From JAWKTM01 sp041399085 (GTDB lineage: Bacteria > Planctomycetota > Planctomycetia > Pirellulales > Pirellulaceae), in the NCBI GenBank assembly GCA_041399085.1, contig JAWKTM010000101.1, positions 1 through 17,628 of the forward strand: a DNA stretch of 17,628 nt. Reading direction: 5' to 3'. Both the position numbers and the translations under genes were made by a program. The notes beneath the pieces were generated by a model that worked only from the letters and a program-made list of their open reading frames with translations, made no database searches and was not told the origin of the DNA. This document shows positions 7,625-14,637 of the stretch, one piece after another; the stretch's first letter is position 1; each line of letters starts with the position of its first letter.

Positions 7625-7986
7625 GGCGTTATCCAGGCTCTACGCAACCGAAGGGATGGGAGAGTTAGCCGAGCGGCACAAGGGGCATTGGCCGAACCGC
7701 GAAGATTCTGGTCGGCCCCTACGATCATACGGAACGACGTTGCGCGGGCCAACTTGGCTCACCGCCACGCGATCGTCAGCGTCTGCGTGCCGTTTGGTAA
7801 ACTTTGCGGATTGAGCTGTTTTTCTCGATTCCGGGGACTTTCCGGCCGATACATGTATCCGTTGTTGGAAACTATCAAGGCCACGCCTGCTAGCGACGAT
7901 TCGCGCGTTCGCTTCGGTCGGCGAGGAATGCCGCGGTCGAGCTCTGGCGGCTCGCACGCGTTACTCATGGACGAGGAACACGGCTA
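7625..7986. other. Intergenic region between divergent genes
   Basis: These 362 bp lie between the start of the NfeD gene (minus) and the start of the Cys-rich protein (plus), so they should hold both promoters. Open frames on both strands lack recognisable protein character and were not annotated. No confident promoter or RNA structure was recognised. GAGGA about 10 nt before 7987 may serve as ribosome-binding site. Confidence 0.45.
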
Positions 7987-8613
7987 ATGATTCGCAAGGG
8001 AATGCTGATGGGGTGCGTCGCGGCGTTGCTCGCGGCCGCCGGTTCGGGATGTTGCACCAATCCGGGATACGGAGGCTGCGGAATCGGACCGTGTGGAAGC
8101 GGGCCTTGCGCCGGACGCTTGGGAGGCATCGTCCGAAATACGATGACGTGTAACTCCGGTTGTGGCGAAGTCTACGTGGACGAGTGGATTAGCGACCCGC
8201 CGGCTTGCTGCGATCCTTGTGATTCGTGCAGCGGACAATACATCGGTCCGCAATCCTGCTGCGGACGACCGTTCGCCGGTCTGTTGAACTTCATTGTCGG
8301 CTACCGCTACAACGGCGGCTGTGCCGACTGCTGCGGTACTTGCGGCGGTTGCGATTCGTGCGGCGGAGTTTCGGGCCACGGCTATTCGGGCTCGCCCGGT
8401 TGCCAATCGTGCGGCCATCCCATGCAGGGCGAAGTGATTCAATCCGACGAGTACATCCAACCGCAACCGACTCCGCCGCGCAATCCGCCGCAGCCAACCC
8501 CGGCCGGCAACGTGTCGACGCCGCGTCGCTTCGACCGTCCGTACTATCACCGTGCCACGGCCGCTCGCCCCGCCACGCATCAGACGCCGCAAAACGCTCG
8601 GCCGATTCGCTAG
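7987..8613 (+). CDS. Cysteine-rich secreted protein (planctomycete type)
   Basis: This is a 208-residue protein of unknown function. Residues 1-21 form a signal peptide (MIRKGMLMG, then an Ala/Leu-rich core). Cys22 in GSGCC could be a lipidation site, but the position -3 residue is not the usual Leu, so a type I signal is also possible. About 22 Cys occur, mostly as GC, CC, CDPCDSC and CGGCDSC clusters, along with the CGEVYVDEWISDPP segment I associate with planctomycete secreted proteins. The last 60 residues are Pro/Thr/Arg-rich and lack Cys. The composition suggests a disulfide-rich or metal-binding cell-surface protein. Planctomycete envelopes are known to be rich in cystine-containing protein, but a role in the envelope is inference. 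Confidence 0.75.
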   Translation: MIRKGMLMGCVAALLAAAGSGCCTNPGYGGCGIGPCGSGPCAGRLGGIVRNTMTCNSGCGEVYVDEWISDPPACCDPCDSCSGQYIGPQSCCGRPFAGLLNFIVGYRYNGGCADCCGTCGGCDSCGGVSGHGYSGSPGCQSCGHPMQGEVIQSDEYIQPQPTPPRNPPQPTPAGNVSTPRRFDRPYYHRATAARPATHQTPQNARPIR

Positions 8614-8633
8614 GGAGAAACGTCGAGGGCCAA

Positions 8634-8691
8634 ATCAGGAGGGCGGTTGGGCTCGTTTAGGCGCTGCCGCCTACTGAACTCCTGATACAAT
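8634..8691 (+). promoter_or_regulatory. Hairpin overlapping a TACAAT -10 box upstream of the Panacea gene
   Basis: ATCAGGAG (8634-8641) pairs perfectly with CTCCTGAT (8679-8686). An inner pair GGCGG (8642-8646) / CCGCC (8667-8671) extends the stem, leaving a 7-nt bulge. TACAAT at 8686-8691 is a good -10 element and touches the right arm; the -35 is poor. The ATG at 8716 is 24 bp downstream, with GGGAG at 8704-8708. It could be an operator for autoregulation or the terminator of the preceding gene. Confidence 0.5.
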
Positions 8692-8715
8692 GGTTGGACC
8701 CACGGGAGCCACCAG

Positions 8716-9246
8716 ATGCCCTATACACCCGAAGCGATCGCGAACTACTTCATCGAGTTGCCAGACGCAACAGATCTCACGCCGATGAAGTTACAGAAGT
8801 TGGTTTATTTCGCACATGGTTGGCATCTCGCGCTGACCGACGAACCACTACTCGACGAGCCTATTTCGGCCTGGGAGTATGGTCCCGTAGTCGAACGGCT
8901 CTATCACGCACTTAAGCAACATGGAGACAGTTCGATTCACGAGCGTCTCAGGCGTCTGAAGATGATGCCTCCTGACGATTCCGAAAATCGATTGGAGGAA
9001 TACATACCGTCGCTTGATGACGAACCGTCCGCGCGGGCATTCACAAAGAAGCTGTTGACTCGCATTTGGGAGATATATGGACGCTACAATGCGATCCAGC
9101 TTTCGAAGATGACGCATCAGGAGGGAACGCCGTGGTACGAGATCCGAAACCAGTTCCCGACCCTGCTGCCGAAGGGCGTTCCCATTCCGAACGAAGCGAT
9201 CAGGACCTACTTCGCGAGCAAACTGCCGGCCAAGGTAGCGGGCTAG
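8716..9246 (+). CDS. Panacea-domain (DUF4065/SocA-like) protein, probable antitoxin
   Basis: This intact 176-residue protein has ATG 8716 preceded by GGGAG at 7-nt spacing. The N-terminal half is a clear Panacea (DUF4065, SocA/GepA-like) domain: IANYF, then PMKLQKLVYFAHGWHLAL at about 23-40, then LLDEPISAWEYGPVVERLYHALK at about 45-67. TPWYEIRN and IPNEAIRTYF appear near the C-terminus. Panacea domains are known as promiscuous antitoxin modules that neutralise unrelated toxins encoded next to them. SocA of Caulobacter acts as a ClpXP adaptor for its toxin. A second ORF starts directly at or before this stop codon (see next entry), the expected arrangement of a two-gene toxin-antitoxin operon. 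Confidence 0.88.
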   Translation: MPYTPEAIANYFIELPDATDLTPMKLQKLVYFAHGWHLALTDEPLLDEPISAWEYGPVVERLYHALKQHGDSSIHERLRRLKMMPPDDSENRLEEYIPSLDDEPSARAFTKKLLTRIWEIYGRYNAIQLSKMTHQEGTPWYEIRNQFPTLLPKGVPIPNEAIRTYFASKLPAKVAG

Positions 9247-9729
9247 AAGCGTCGATTGATGAGATTCCCGAGCCGATTGTCGCGTCTTCGGGTGAAGACG
9301 ATGAACTCACATTTCGAGAGCGGCTGGATCTTACTCCCACGCTCCGTTTCAAATACGAGCACTTTCTGTTGTGGCGCCGCCGACTTGACCGCCAAATCGA
9401 GGACTGGAGCAGAAATGCCAAGTCCGTGAGCGGCAAGTTGAGGCGATGCTTCCTCGCTTGGCGGCATTTGAACAAGCCGAGCGAGTCGCCAACCACTCCT
9501 CGATCTCGTCGCCGCGGCTTGGGCTCTGGGTGGCGGACTTGTGAGCGTGGCGGGTATAGTTACGAATCGCTTCGTCCCTATCTAGTCGCCAGTGGTAGTG
9601 TCCTTAATCGTGTGGGCCAGTGTCAGTCTCATTGTTACCAATCGAGCGGCGTGGCCACGACGAACCAATGGTAGCAATTCAAATGGGGACGGCAGTCAAG
9701 CTATTGGCGAAACGCCGCGGCCGCATTGA
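9247..9729 (+). pseudogene. Broken ORF downstream of Panacea gene, C-terminal membrane hairpin; candidate toxin partner
   Basis: No single frame is open, but protein-like sequence runs through three frames in order. About 9243-9415 reads ASIDEIPEPIVASSGEDD and then a charged part (LRFKYEHFLLWRRRLDRQIEDW). About 9425-9490 reads RERQVEAMLPRLAAFEQAERVAN, a likely amphipathic helix. About 9496-9729 reads LLDLVAAAWALGGGLVSVAG, a short loop containing a TAG at 9583, then SPVVVSLIVWASVSLIVTNR and a polar tail. Both frame changes equal loss of one base. The result would be a protein of roughly 155 residues with a cytoplasmic part and two C-terminal membrane helices. The start codon is unclear and may overlap the 3' end of the Panacea gene. 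No family was recognised. It may be a genuine decayed gene or an intact gene obscured by sequence errors. Confidence 0.5.
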
Positions 9730-9767
9730 GCCTCAACTCCGAACGTCTACTCCCATTCAAAGCGACC

Positions 9768-11476
9768 ATGAACCCAACTGTCCGGAATTCAAGCGTTTCT
9801 GGAATTGCTGGCCGAGTTCGGCGTGCGATACATCTTCGGCAATCCGGGGACGACCGAGTTGCCGTTGAACGATGCTGGTTGGCGACGATCGGTTTCAATA
9901 CATCCTGGGTTTGCAAGAAGTCCCGGTGATGTCGATGGCCGACGGATTCGCAATGGCTTCGCGCGGCGTGGGCGTCGTGAATTTGCATATCAGTTGCGGG
10001 CTCGGCAACGCGATGGGCATGTTGTACAACGCCTACCGCGAGGGGACGCCGCTGCTGGTCACGGCCGGGCAACAAGATCGCCGACTGTGGTTTGAAGAGC
10101 CGATTTTGTGGGGCGATATGGTGTCCGTCGCCAAACCGTGGACCAAGTGGGCGACGCAAGTGGAACGGGTCGAGGACGTGCCGCTCGCCGTGCGTCGCGC
10201 CGTGCAAACCGCGCTGACGCCTCCCACCGGCCCCGTGTTTCTGTCGTTGCCGGTCGACGTGCAAATGGAAGCCAGCGACCGGCTGGACATGTCGCCGATT
10301 CGGTTGCCCAATCCGTTGGTGCGACCGCCGCGCGAATCGCTCGTCCGCGCCGCCGAAGTGCTCCGGTCGGCTCGCAATCCGGCGATCTTGGCCGGCAGCC
10401 GGATTACCGAACGCGATGCCTTCGAGCCGCTGGTGGCAGTGGCGGAACGGCTCGGCGCGCCGGTCTTTACCGAATCAGGAACGACACATGGGCGGCTGGC
10501 TTTTCCGAGCGATCATCCGCTGAACGGCCAAGGGCTGCCGCTGTGGTCGCCGGAAGTGCGTGAGCGTCTGCAAGAGTTCGACACGCTGTTGGTCGTCGGC
10601 ATGGATCTGCTGCGGCAGTATGTTTACCACGAGCCGGCGCGAGCCATCCCGGAACACATTCGATTGGTGCATCTGGACGAGGACGCTTGGCAACTGGGCA
10701 AGAACTACGCGGTCGAAGTCGGCGTGTTGGGACACATTCGCATTTCGCTGACCGAGTTGAACGACGAGCTGCGGACGACGATGACCAACACGGAAGTCGC
10801 GGCCGCACGCGAGCGAGGCGAGACGCGAGCGGCGGCTCACCGCGCGGCGCGGGAACGCTTTGCTGCTCAGATTCAGGCCGAGCCCGACTCGCGGCCAATG
10901 ACGCCGCTGCGATTGATGGGCGCTTTGGCCGACGTGCTGCCCGATGACGTGGCCATTGTGGAAGAAGCCGTCACCACGACGAACACCACGTTTGAACGAC
11001 TCGGCCGCTTGCGAAACAACACCGGGTACTTCGGCCATCGCGGCTGGGCATTGGGCTGGGGCTTGGGTTGCTCGATCGGTGCCAGTCTCGCTCGGCCCGA
11101 ACGACCCGTGTTGGCGATGTTTGGCGAAGCGCCGCGATGTACGGCATCTGCTGGGGTCTTTGGTCGGCGGCTCGCTATCGCATTCCGGTGACCTTTGTGA
11201 TTTGCAACAACGCCCAGTATCAGATTCTGCAAATTGGTGCCCGCGGCTCCGCACACATTGCCGCAGGCCGCCGCGGGTCGATCTGAAGGCCTCGATCTCG
11301 ATGTGCCGGAGATCGACTTCGTCGCGCTGTCCAAGTCGTTTGGCGTGGAAGCTTATCGAGTCACCGAACCGGATGAACTAGCCGAAAGAGTCCGCGATTC
11401 GCCGCTGAATCGCCGCCTCTGCCTGTTCGATGTTCCGATCAGCCGCACGCCGCAAAGCCGTTTGAATTACGGCTAA
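9768..11476 (+). CDS. ThDP-dependent decarboxylase, benzoylformate decarboxylase-like (four frameshifts)
   Basis: This is a roughly 565-residue thiamine-diphosphate enzyme read through four frame changes near 9785, 9870, 11128 and 11240. The N-terminal PYR domain has FGNPGTTELP, QEVPV (Glu about 52, the ThDP-activating Glu), MADGFAMASR and NLHISCGLGNAMG, whose His aligns with a catalytic His of benzoylformate decarboxylase. PLLVTAGQQDRR and GPVFLSLPVDVQ complete it. The central domain shows ILAGSRITERDAFEPLVAVAERLGAPVFTES. The C-terminal PP domain has the cofactor motif (GE-[G]-AAMYG ... VICNNAQYQIL), where GDG is the usual form. It probably decarboxylates an aromatic 2-oxo acid, but related enzymes include 2-hydroxyacyl-CoA lyases and acetolactate-synthase-like proteins, so the substrate is open. 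ATG 9768 (MNPTV) is the likely start. It may be a pseudogene, but conservation across every break favours indel errors. Confidence 0.8.
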
Positions 11477-11625
11477 CACACGTCCGCAAACAACCAACGA
11501 TTCAAGCGCGGTTCGGAGCGCGAGCCGGCCGATTTCGCGCGCATTCCAGCACGCAAGTGCGCCGCAAGCAAGTGAATTCGCCGAATCACTCGCGCTAGTC
11601 GTGCAACGATAGCGGCAGGTCGAAT
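11477..11625. other. Short convergent intergenic region
   Basis: This lies between the ends of the ThDP gene (plus) and queD (minus). An imperfect hairpin AGTGA-A-TTC / GAA-TCACT at 11571-11590 is the only structure seen. It has no T-run, so a terminator is not supported. Confidence 0.3.
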
Positions 11626-12048
11626 CTACCGGCGCGTCGTATAGGTCGCAAAGCAGCGGGGCGTTTCCCACAGTCGCGTTTCGACGATCGGAAAACCGTG
11701 TTCGGCCGCGAACTCGTGGATCAGCTTGGCGATGTTCTCCGCTGTCGGGTTCGTGTCCAGCAGATACAGCGGCTCGTTCATCGACTGCAACACCGGCACG
11801 GCGGGATCGTTGCGATGCAGAATCATGCGATGATCCAAGTTGTCGTCGATCCAAGTGCTAACGACCCGTTTGATGTCCGAAAAGTCGAGCACCATGCCCC
11901 GCTCGTCCAACGTCTCGGATTCCAGCGTCAACACGGCCCGGCCGTTGTGCCCGTGCAGGAATTTGCACTTGCCGTCGTAATTCAACAGCCGATGGCCGTA
12001 ACAAAAATCAATCTCTCGGGTCACTTGGTGCATTGCAGAGTCATCCAT
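11626..12048 (-). CDS. queD: 6-carboxy-5,6,7,8-tetrahydropterin synthase
   Basis: This 140-residue cytoplasmic T-fold enzyme converts 7,8-dihydroneopterin triphosphate to 6-carboxytetrahydropterin, an early step toward preQ0, queuosine and other 7-deazaguanines. The zinc ligands are visible: His19 (CYGHRL) plus His32 and His34 (LHGHNG). Cys28, just before them, matches the catalytic Cys, and Asp72-His73 (LDHRMIL) the catalytic pair. TAEN (102-105) and ETP are the substrate-binding features. The Cys immediately before LHGH favours QueD over a eukaryote-type PTPS. A GGAG lies just before the first ATG; M6 is an alternative start. It lies 49 bp downstream of queC, in the same pathway. Confidence 0.88.
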   Translation of the reverse strand: MDDSAMHQVTREIDFCYGHRLLNYDGKCKFLHGHNGRAVLTLESETLDERGMVLDFSDIKRVVSTWIDDNLDHRMILHRNDPAVPVLQSMNEPLYLLDTNPTAENIAKLIHEFAAEHGFPIVETRLWETPRCFATYTTRR

Positions 12049-12097
12049 CTCCGGAAATTAACGTGAGCGATTCGACAACTTACTTGCGGATGAGTCC

Positions 12098-12805
12098 TTA
12101 CGCCGTCATCGGCCGCGGAAGTTCATCGAACGAGCGTTCAGCATAGACCGTCGAATCCAATCGGCCCACGCAGCGAAACGCCGCCTGGCGTTCGGCGCAC
12201 TTGTTACAGCTTCCGCAATGCAGTTCACCGCGTGGATCAATACATGAGAACGTCAGCTCCAGCGGCAGCCGAGTCCCAAGCTGCATCACATCTTGCTTCG
12301 TTGAACTGGCGAACGGATGTTCGATCTTCAGGTGCGGCGCGCCGCCACAATTCAACGTCGCTTGCAAACTGCTGAAGAACGCGGGCGACGCATCGGCAAA
12401 CGGGCTGCTCCCCAGCGGAGCCAGCGCCAAGCGTCGAACGCCTCGCATCTGACACCACAACGCCGCTTTCAGAATTAGCAGCGCATTCCGCCCCGGCAAG
12501 AACACGGCCTCGTCCGGCGTCTTGGCGTCCGGCACGCCGCGTCCGCTCAAACTCCAATGCTCGCCGTCATACAGGTCGTCGACCGGCAGTTGCAACGCGA
12601 CCAGCGGCTTCAACCGTGGCGATGCGATCGCCGCCAGAAATCGGCCGACGGCCGCGAACTCGGCGGCTTCCCAAACCAACCCGGCTTGCACGTAGAACGG
12701 CTGAACCGTATGGCCCGTCGCCAGCAGATGCCCGACTAAAATGCAACTGTCCAACCCGCCGCTCGTCAGCACGCCAATCGGCGATTCATCGAGATCACGA
12801 TTCAT
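12098..12805 (-). CDS. queC: 7-cyano-7-deazaguanine (preQ0) synthase
   Basis: This 235-residue enzyme converts 7-carboxy-7-deazaguanine to preQ0 using ATP and ammonia. SGGLDS at 15-20 is the PP-loop ATP-pyrophosphatase motif. LPGRNALLI occurs mid-protein. The C-terminus has the four-Cys zinc site at about 188, 197, 200 and 203 (CIDPRGELHCGSCNKC). The sequence is somewhat unlike E. coli QueC outside these motifs (for example GQ/F-type segments differ), so a QueC-like ligase for another substrate is possible. The adjacent queD supports the preQ0 role. queE and folE were not seen in this window. Confidence 0.85.
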   Translation of the reverse strand: MNRDLDESPIGVLTSGGLDSCILVGHLLATGHTVQPFYVQAGLVWEAAEFAAVGRFLAAIASPRLKPLVALQLPVDDLYDGEHWSLSGRGVPDAKTPDEAVFLPGRNALLILKAALWCQMRGVRRLALAPLGSSPFADASPAFFSSLQATLNCGGAPHLKIEHPFASSTKQDVMQLGTRLPLELTFSCIDPRGELHCGSCNKCAERQAAFRCVGRLDSTVYAERSFDELPRPMTA

Positions 12806-12850
12806 GGTCGCGGTTTCCAGGGAGGGCAGGTTGCGGGGCGTCGGTGAACT

Positions 12851-14278
12851 TTAGGCACCTGACTCCGATTCAGAAAGCCCGAAATAGCTCCGCAGATGCG
12901 CCCGCCGATCGTCGGCCCGCACGTACTCGACCAACGCGTACAACTTCAACTGATCCCGTCGCAACTTCTCGGCCAGCCGCGTCGAATCCGCCAAGTCCTC
13001 CGGCAACTCGTACACCGTGTCGACGTGCGGCACGGTCAAATCACCCTCGATCGCACCGTAGCGTTCCAACATCGACAGCGATGTCTCCAGCCGCCGATCG
13101 TGTTTGGCTTTGGCATGCAATCGCTCGCGCAGCCACTCCAGCCCGAACGCGTTGAACTGTTCCAAATCGTGTCGCAGGAAATCGAACACTCGGTGATAGA
13201 ATTCGGCGTCGGGGTTGCTCCACTGCAAGAACTCCATCTGCGTCGCCAGATCGCGTTCGTCGTACAGCAGCCGACATTCGCTCGGCAGCCCGTCGCGGCC
13301 GGCTCGACCGATCTCTTGATAGTACGACTCCAACGAGCCCGGCACGTCGGCATGCACGACGAAGCGAATCGCGTCCTTGTCGATTCCCATGCCAAAGGCG
13401 TTCGTCGCCAACACCAAGGCATCGGCCCGCGACATGAATCGCTCCTGCACGCGACGACGCTCGTCGCGCGGCAACTCGCCGTGATAGATGTGATGAGCGA
13501 CGCCGCGCTGCCGCAGCCGCTCGCTGAACTCCAGCAACGTGCGAATCAGCGTGAAATAAACGATGCCGCTGCCCGGATAGTTTTCACGCACCTGCTCGAT
13601 GGCGGCCAACTTTTCGTCGTCGCCCCACACCGGCTGAACCGCCAGACTCAGATTCGGCCGATCGATGCCTTCGTGAAACAGAGGCATCTGGTCCGGCGCC
13701 AGGTCAAGCTGCGCGACGATATCCCGCTGCACATCCGGCGTGGCCGTGGCCGTGAGCGCCAACGTCGTCGGCTCGCCCAGCGTCCGGCGAATCTCGCCCA
13801 CGCGCGTATAGTCCGGGCGAAAATCATGTCCCCATTGGCTGATGCAATGCGCTTCGTCCACAGCCAGCAGGTCCACGCGGCGCGACGCCAGCACGGCCAG
13901 AAACTCAGGCTTACGAAACCGTTCGGGCGTCACATACAGCAACGAATATCGTCCCGCGGCAATCTCCGAGTAACGCGTCTCGCGCTGCTCGCGCGACAGC
14001 GACGAATTCACGAACGCCGCATCGATGCCGCGCCGCACCAGCGAATCAACCTGGTCCTTCATCAACGCGATCAGCGGCGAAAGCACCAGCGTGAGCCCGC
14101 CCGGTTGCCGTTCGGCCAGCATCACGGCCGGAATCTGATAACACAGCGACTTGCCCATTCCGGTTGGCATGATGACCAGCGAATGTTCGCCGCGCACGGC
14201 TCGCTCGATGATCGCCAACTGCGGACCGCGAAACCGGTCGTGGCCAAAGTAACGTTGCAGAGCGTCAAGTGGCTGCAT
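12851..14278 (-). CDS. recQ: RecQ-family ATP-dependent DNA helicase, short form lacking Zn and HRDC domains
   Basis: This 475-residue 3'-5' DNA helicase is intact. It shows motif 0 FRGPQ at 16-20, Walker A PTGMGKS (38-44), motif Ia SPLIALMKDQV, DEAH at 141-144 with HCISQWGHDFRPDY (the RecQ aromatic loop), TATATPDVQRDI, motif IV IVYFTLIRTL, ATNAFGMGIDK, and motif VI QEIGRAGRDG. The protein ends with ...DDRRAHLRSYFGLSESESGA. This is where E. coli-type RecQ has the first Cys (CRR..L..YFGE) followed by CGxCDxC. All four zinc-site Cys and the HRDC domain are therefore missing. Short RecQ-like helicases exist in several phyla, so this may be a real lineage-specific form. The function in recombination or replication restart is assumed from the family. 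Confidence 0.9.
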   Translation of the reverse strand: MQPLDALQRYFGHDRFRGPQLAIIERAVRGEHSLVIMPTGMGKSLCYQIPAVMLAERQPGGLTLVLSPLIALMKDQVDSLVRRGIDAAFVNSSLSREQRETRYSEIAAGRYSLLYVTPERFRKPEFLAVLASRRVDLLAVDEAHCISQWGHDFRPDYTRVGEIRRTLGEPTTLALTATATPDVQRDIVAQLDLAPDQMPLFHEGIDRPNLSLAVQPVWGDDEKLAAIEQVRENYPGSGIVYFTLIRTLLEFSERLRQRGVAHHIYHGELPRDERRRVQERFMSRADALVLATNAFGMGIDKDAIRFVVHADVPGSLESYYQEIGRAGRDGLPSECRLLYDERDLATQMEFLQWSNPDAEFYHRVFDFLRHDLEQFNAFGLEWLRERLHAKAKHDRRLETSLSMLERYGAIEGDLTVPHVDTVYELPEDLADSTRLAEKLRRDQLKLYALVEYVRADDRRAHLRSYFGLSESESGA

Positions 14279-14637
14279 GATTCCTGGCGTGGGTTTTCGA
14301 CGGCGAGGTGTACGAATCCGTCGGCAAACAAGTTACCGAATCGTTTGCAGCGGTAGGGCGCAAACCCTCCGGTTACGCGGCACCGGACGGCTCGCGCCGT
14401 TCCGCTAAAACGACAAATTGTTTTTGGACGGGTTCCAATGCGACTGGTTTCGCGGGACGAGCTGGCGTCGGCCAACGCGAGGCGAGCTTCGTTTTGCGGG
14501 TGGAGCCGGCATTGTAGCCAGTTTATGCTGAGGCGACAGAACGCTTGTGCCGGTCGCGGATCGCTGTTCGATATCCCATTGAACGACCGCACTTTTCTTC
14601 AATCGACTTCTCCCCTCGTCCTCTATTGCACCGACTT
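14279..14637. other. Divergent intergenic region between recQ and sulfatase
   Basis: These 359 bp should hold both promoters. No confident -35/-10 pair was recognised. The left half contains an inverted pair of REP-like elements at 14351-14412 (separate entry). A 93-bp in-frame upstream extension of the sulfatase frame is not coding-like. Nothing else is seen. Confidence 0.5.
14351..14412. repeat. Inverted pair of REP-like elements
   Basis: The reverse complement of 14351-14375 (CCGGAGGGTTTGCGCCCTACCG) matches the repeat at 4415 onward. The adjacent forward copy CCGGACGGCTCGCGCCGTTCCG has a hairpin ACGGC-TCGC-GCCGT. Compared with AGGGC-TCGC-GCCCT at 4418-4431, one stem base and its partner have both changed, which keeps the pairing. 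The tail-to-tail arrangement resembles REP doublets. Confidence 0.6.

Noticed and set aside
7640..7957. A 105-codon minus-strand gene in the NfeD upstream region
   Set aside because: Arg/Ser/Ala-rich composition, no motif, no ribosome-binding site; it overlaps an equally weak plus-strand frame.
12098..12805. Part of a 7-deazaguanine DNA modification (Dpd) island
   Set aside because: Only queC and queD are present, without dpdA or restriction-type genes, so the ordinary preQ0/queuosine pathway is the simpler reading.
12896..14356. A 486-codon open frame on the plus strand
   Set aside because: It lies opposite recQ, whose motifs are unmistakable. The plus frame is Arg/His/Gln-rich and shows no family motif, so it is a high-GC shadow.
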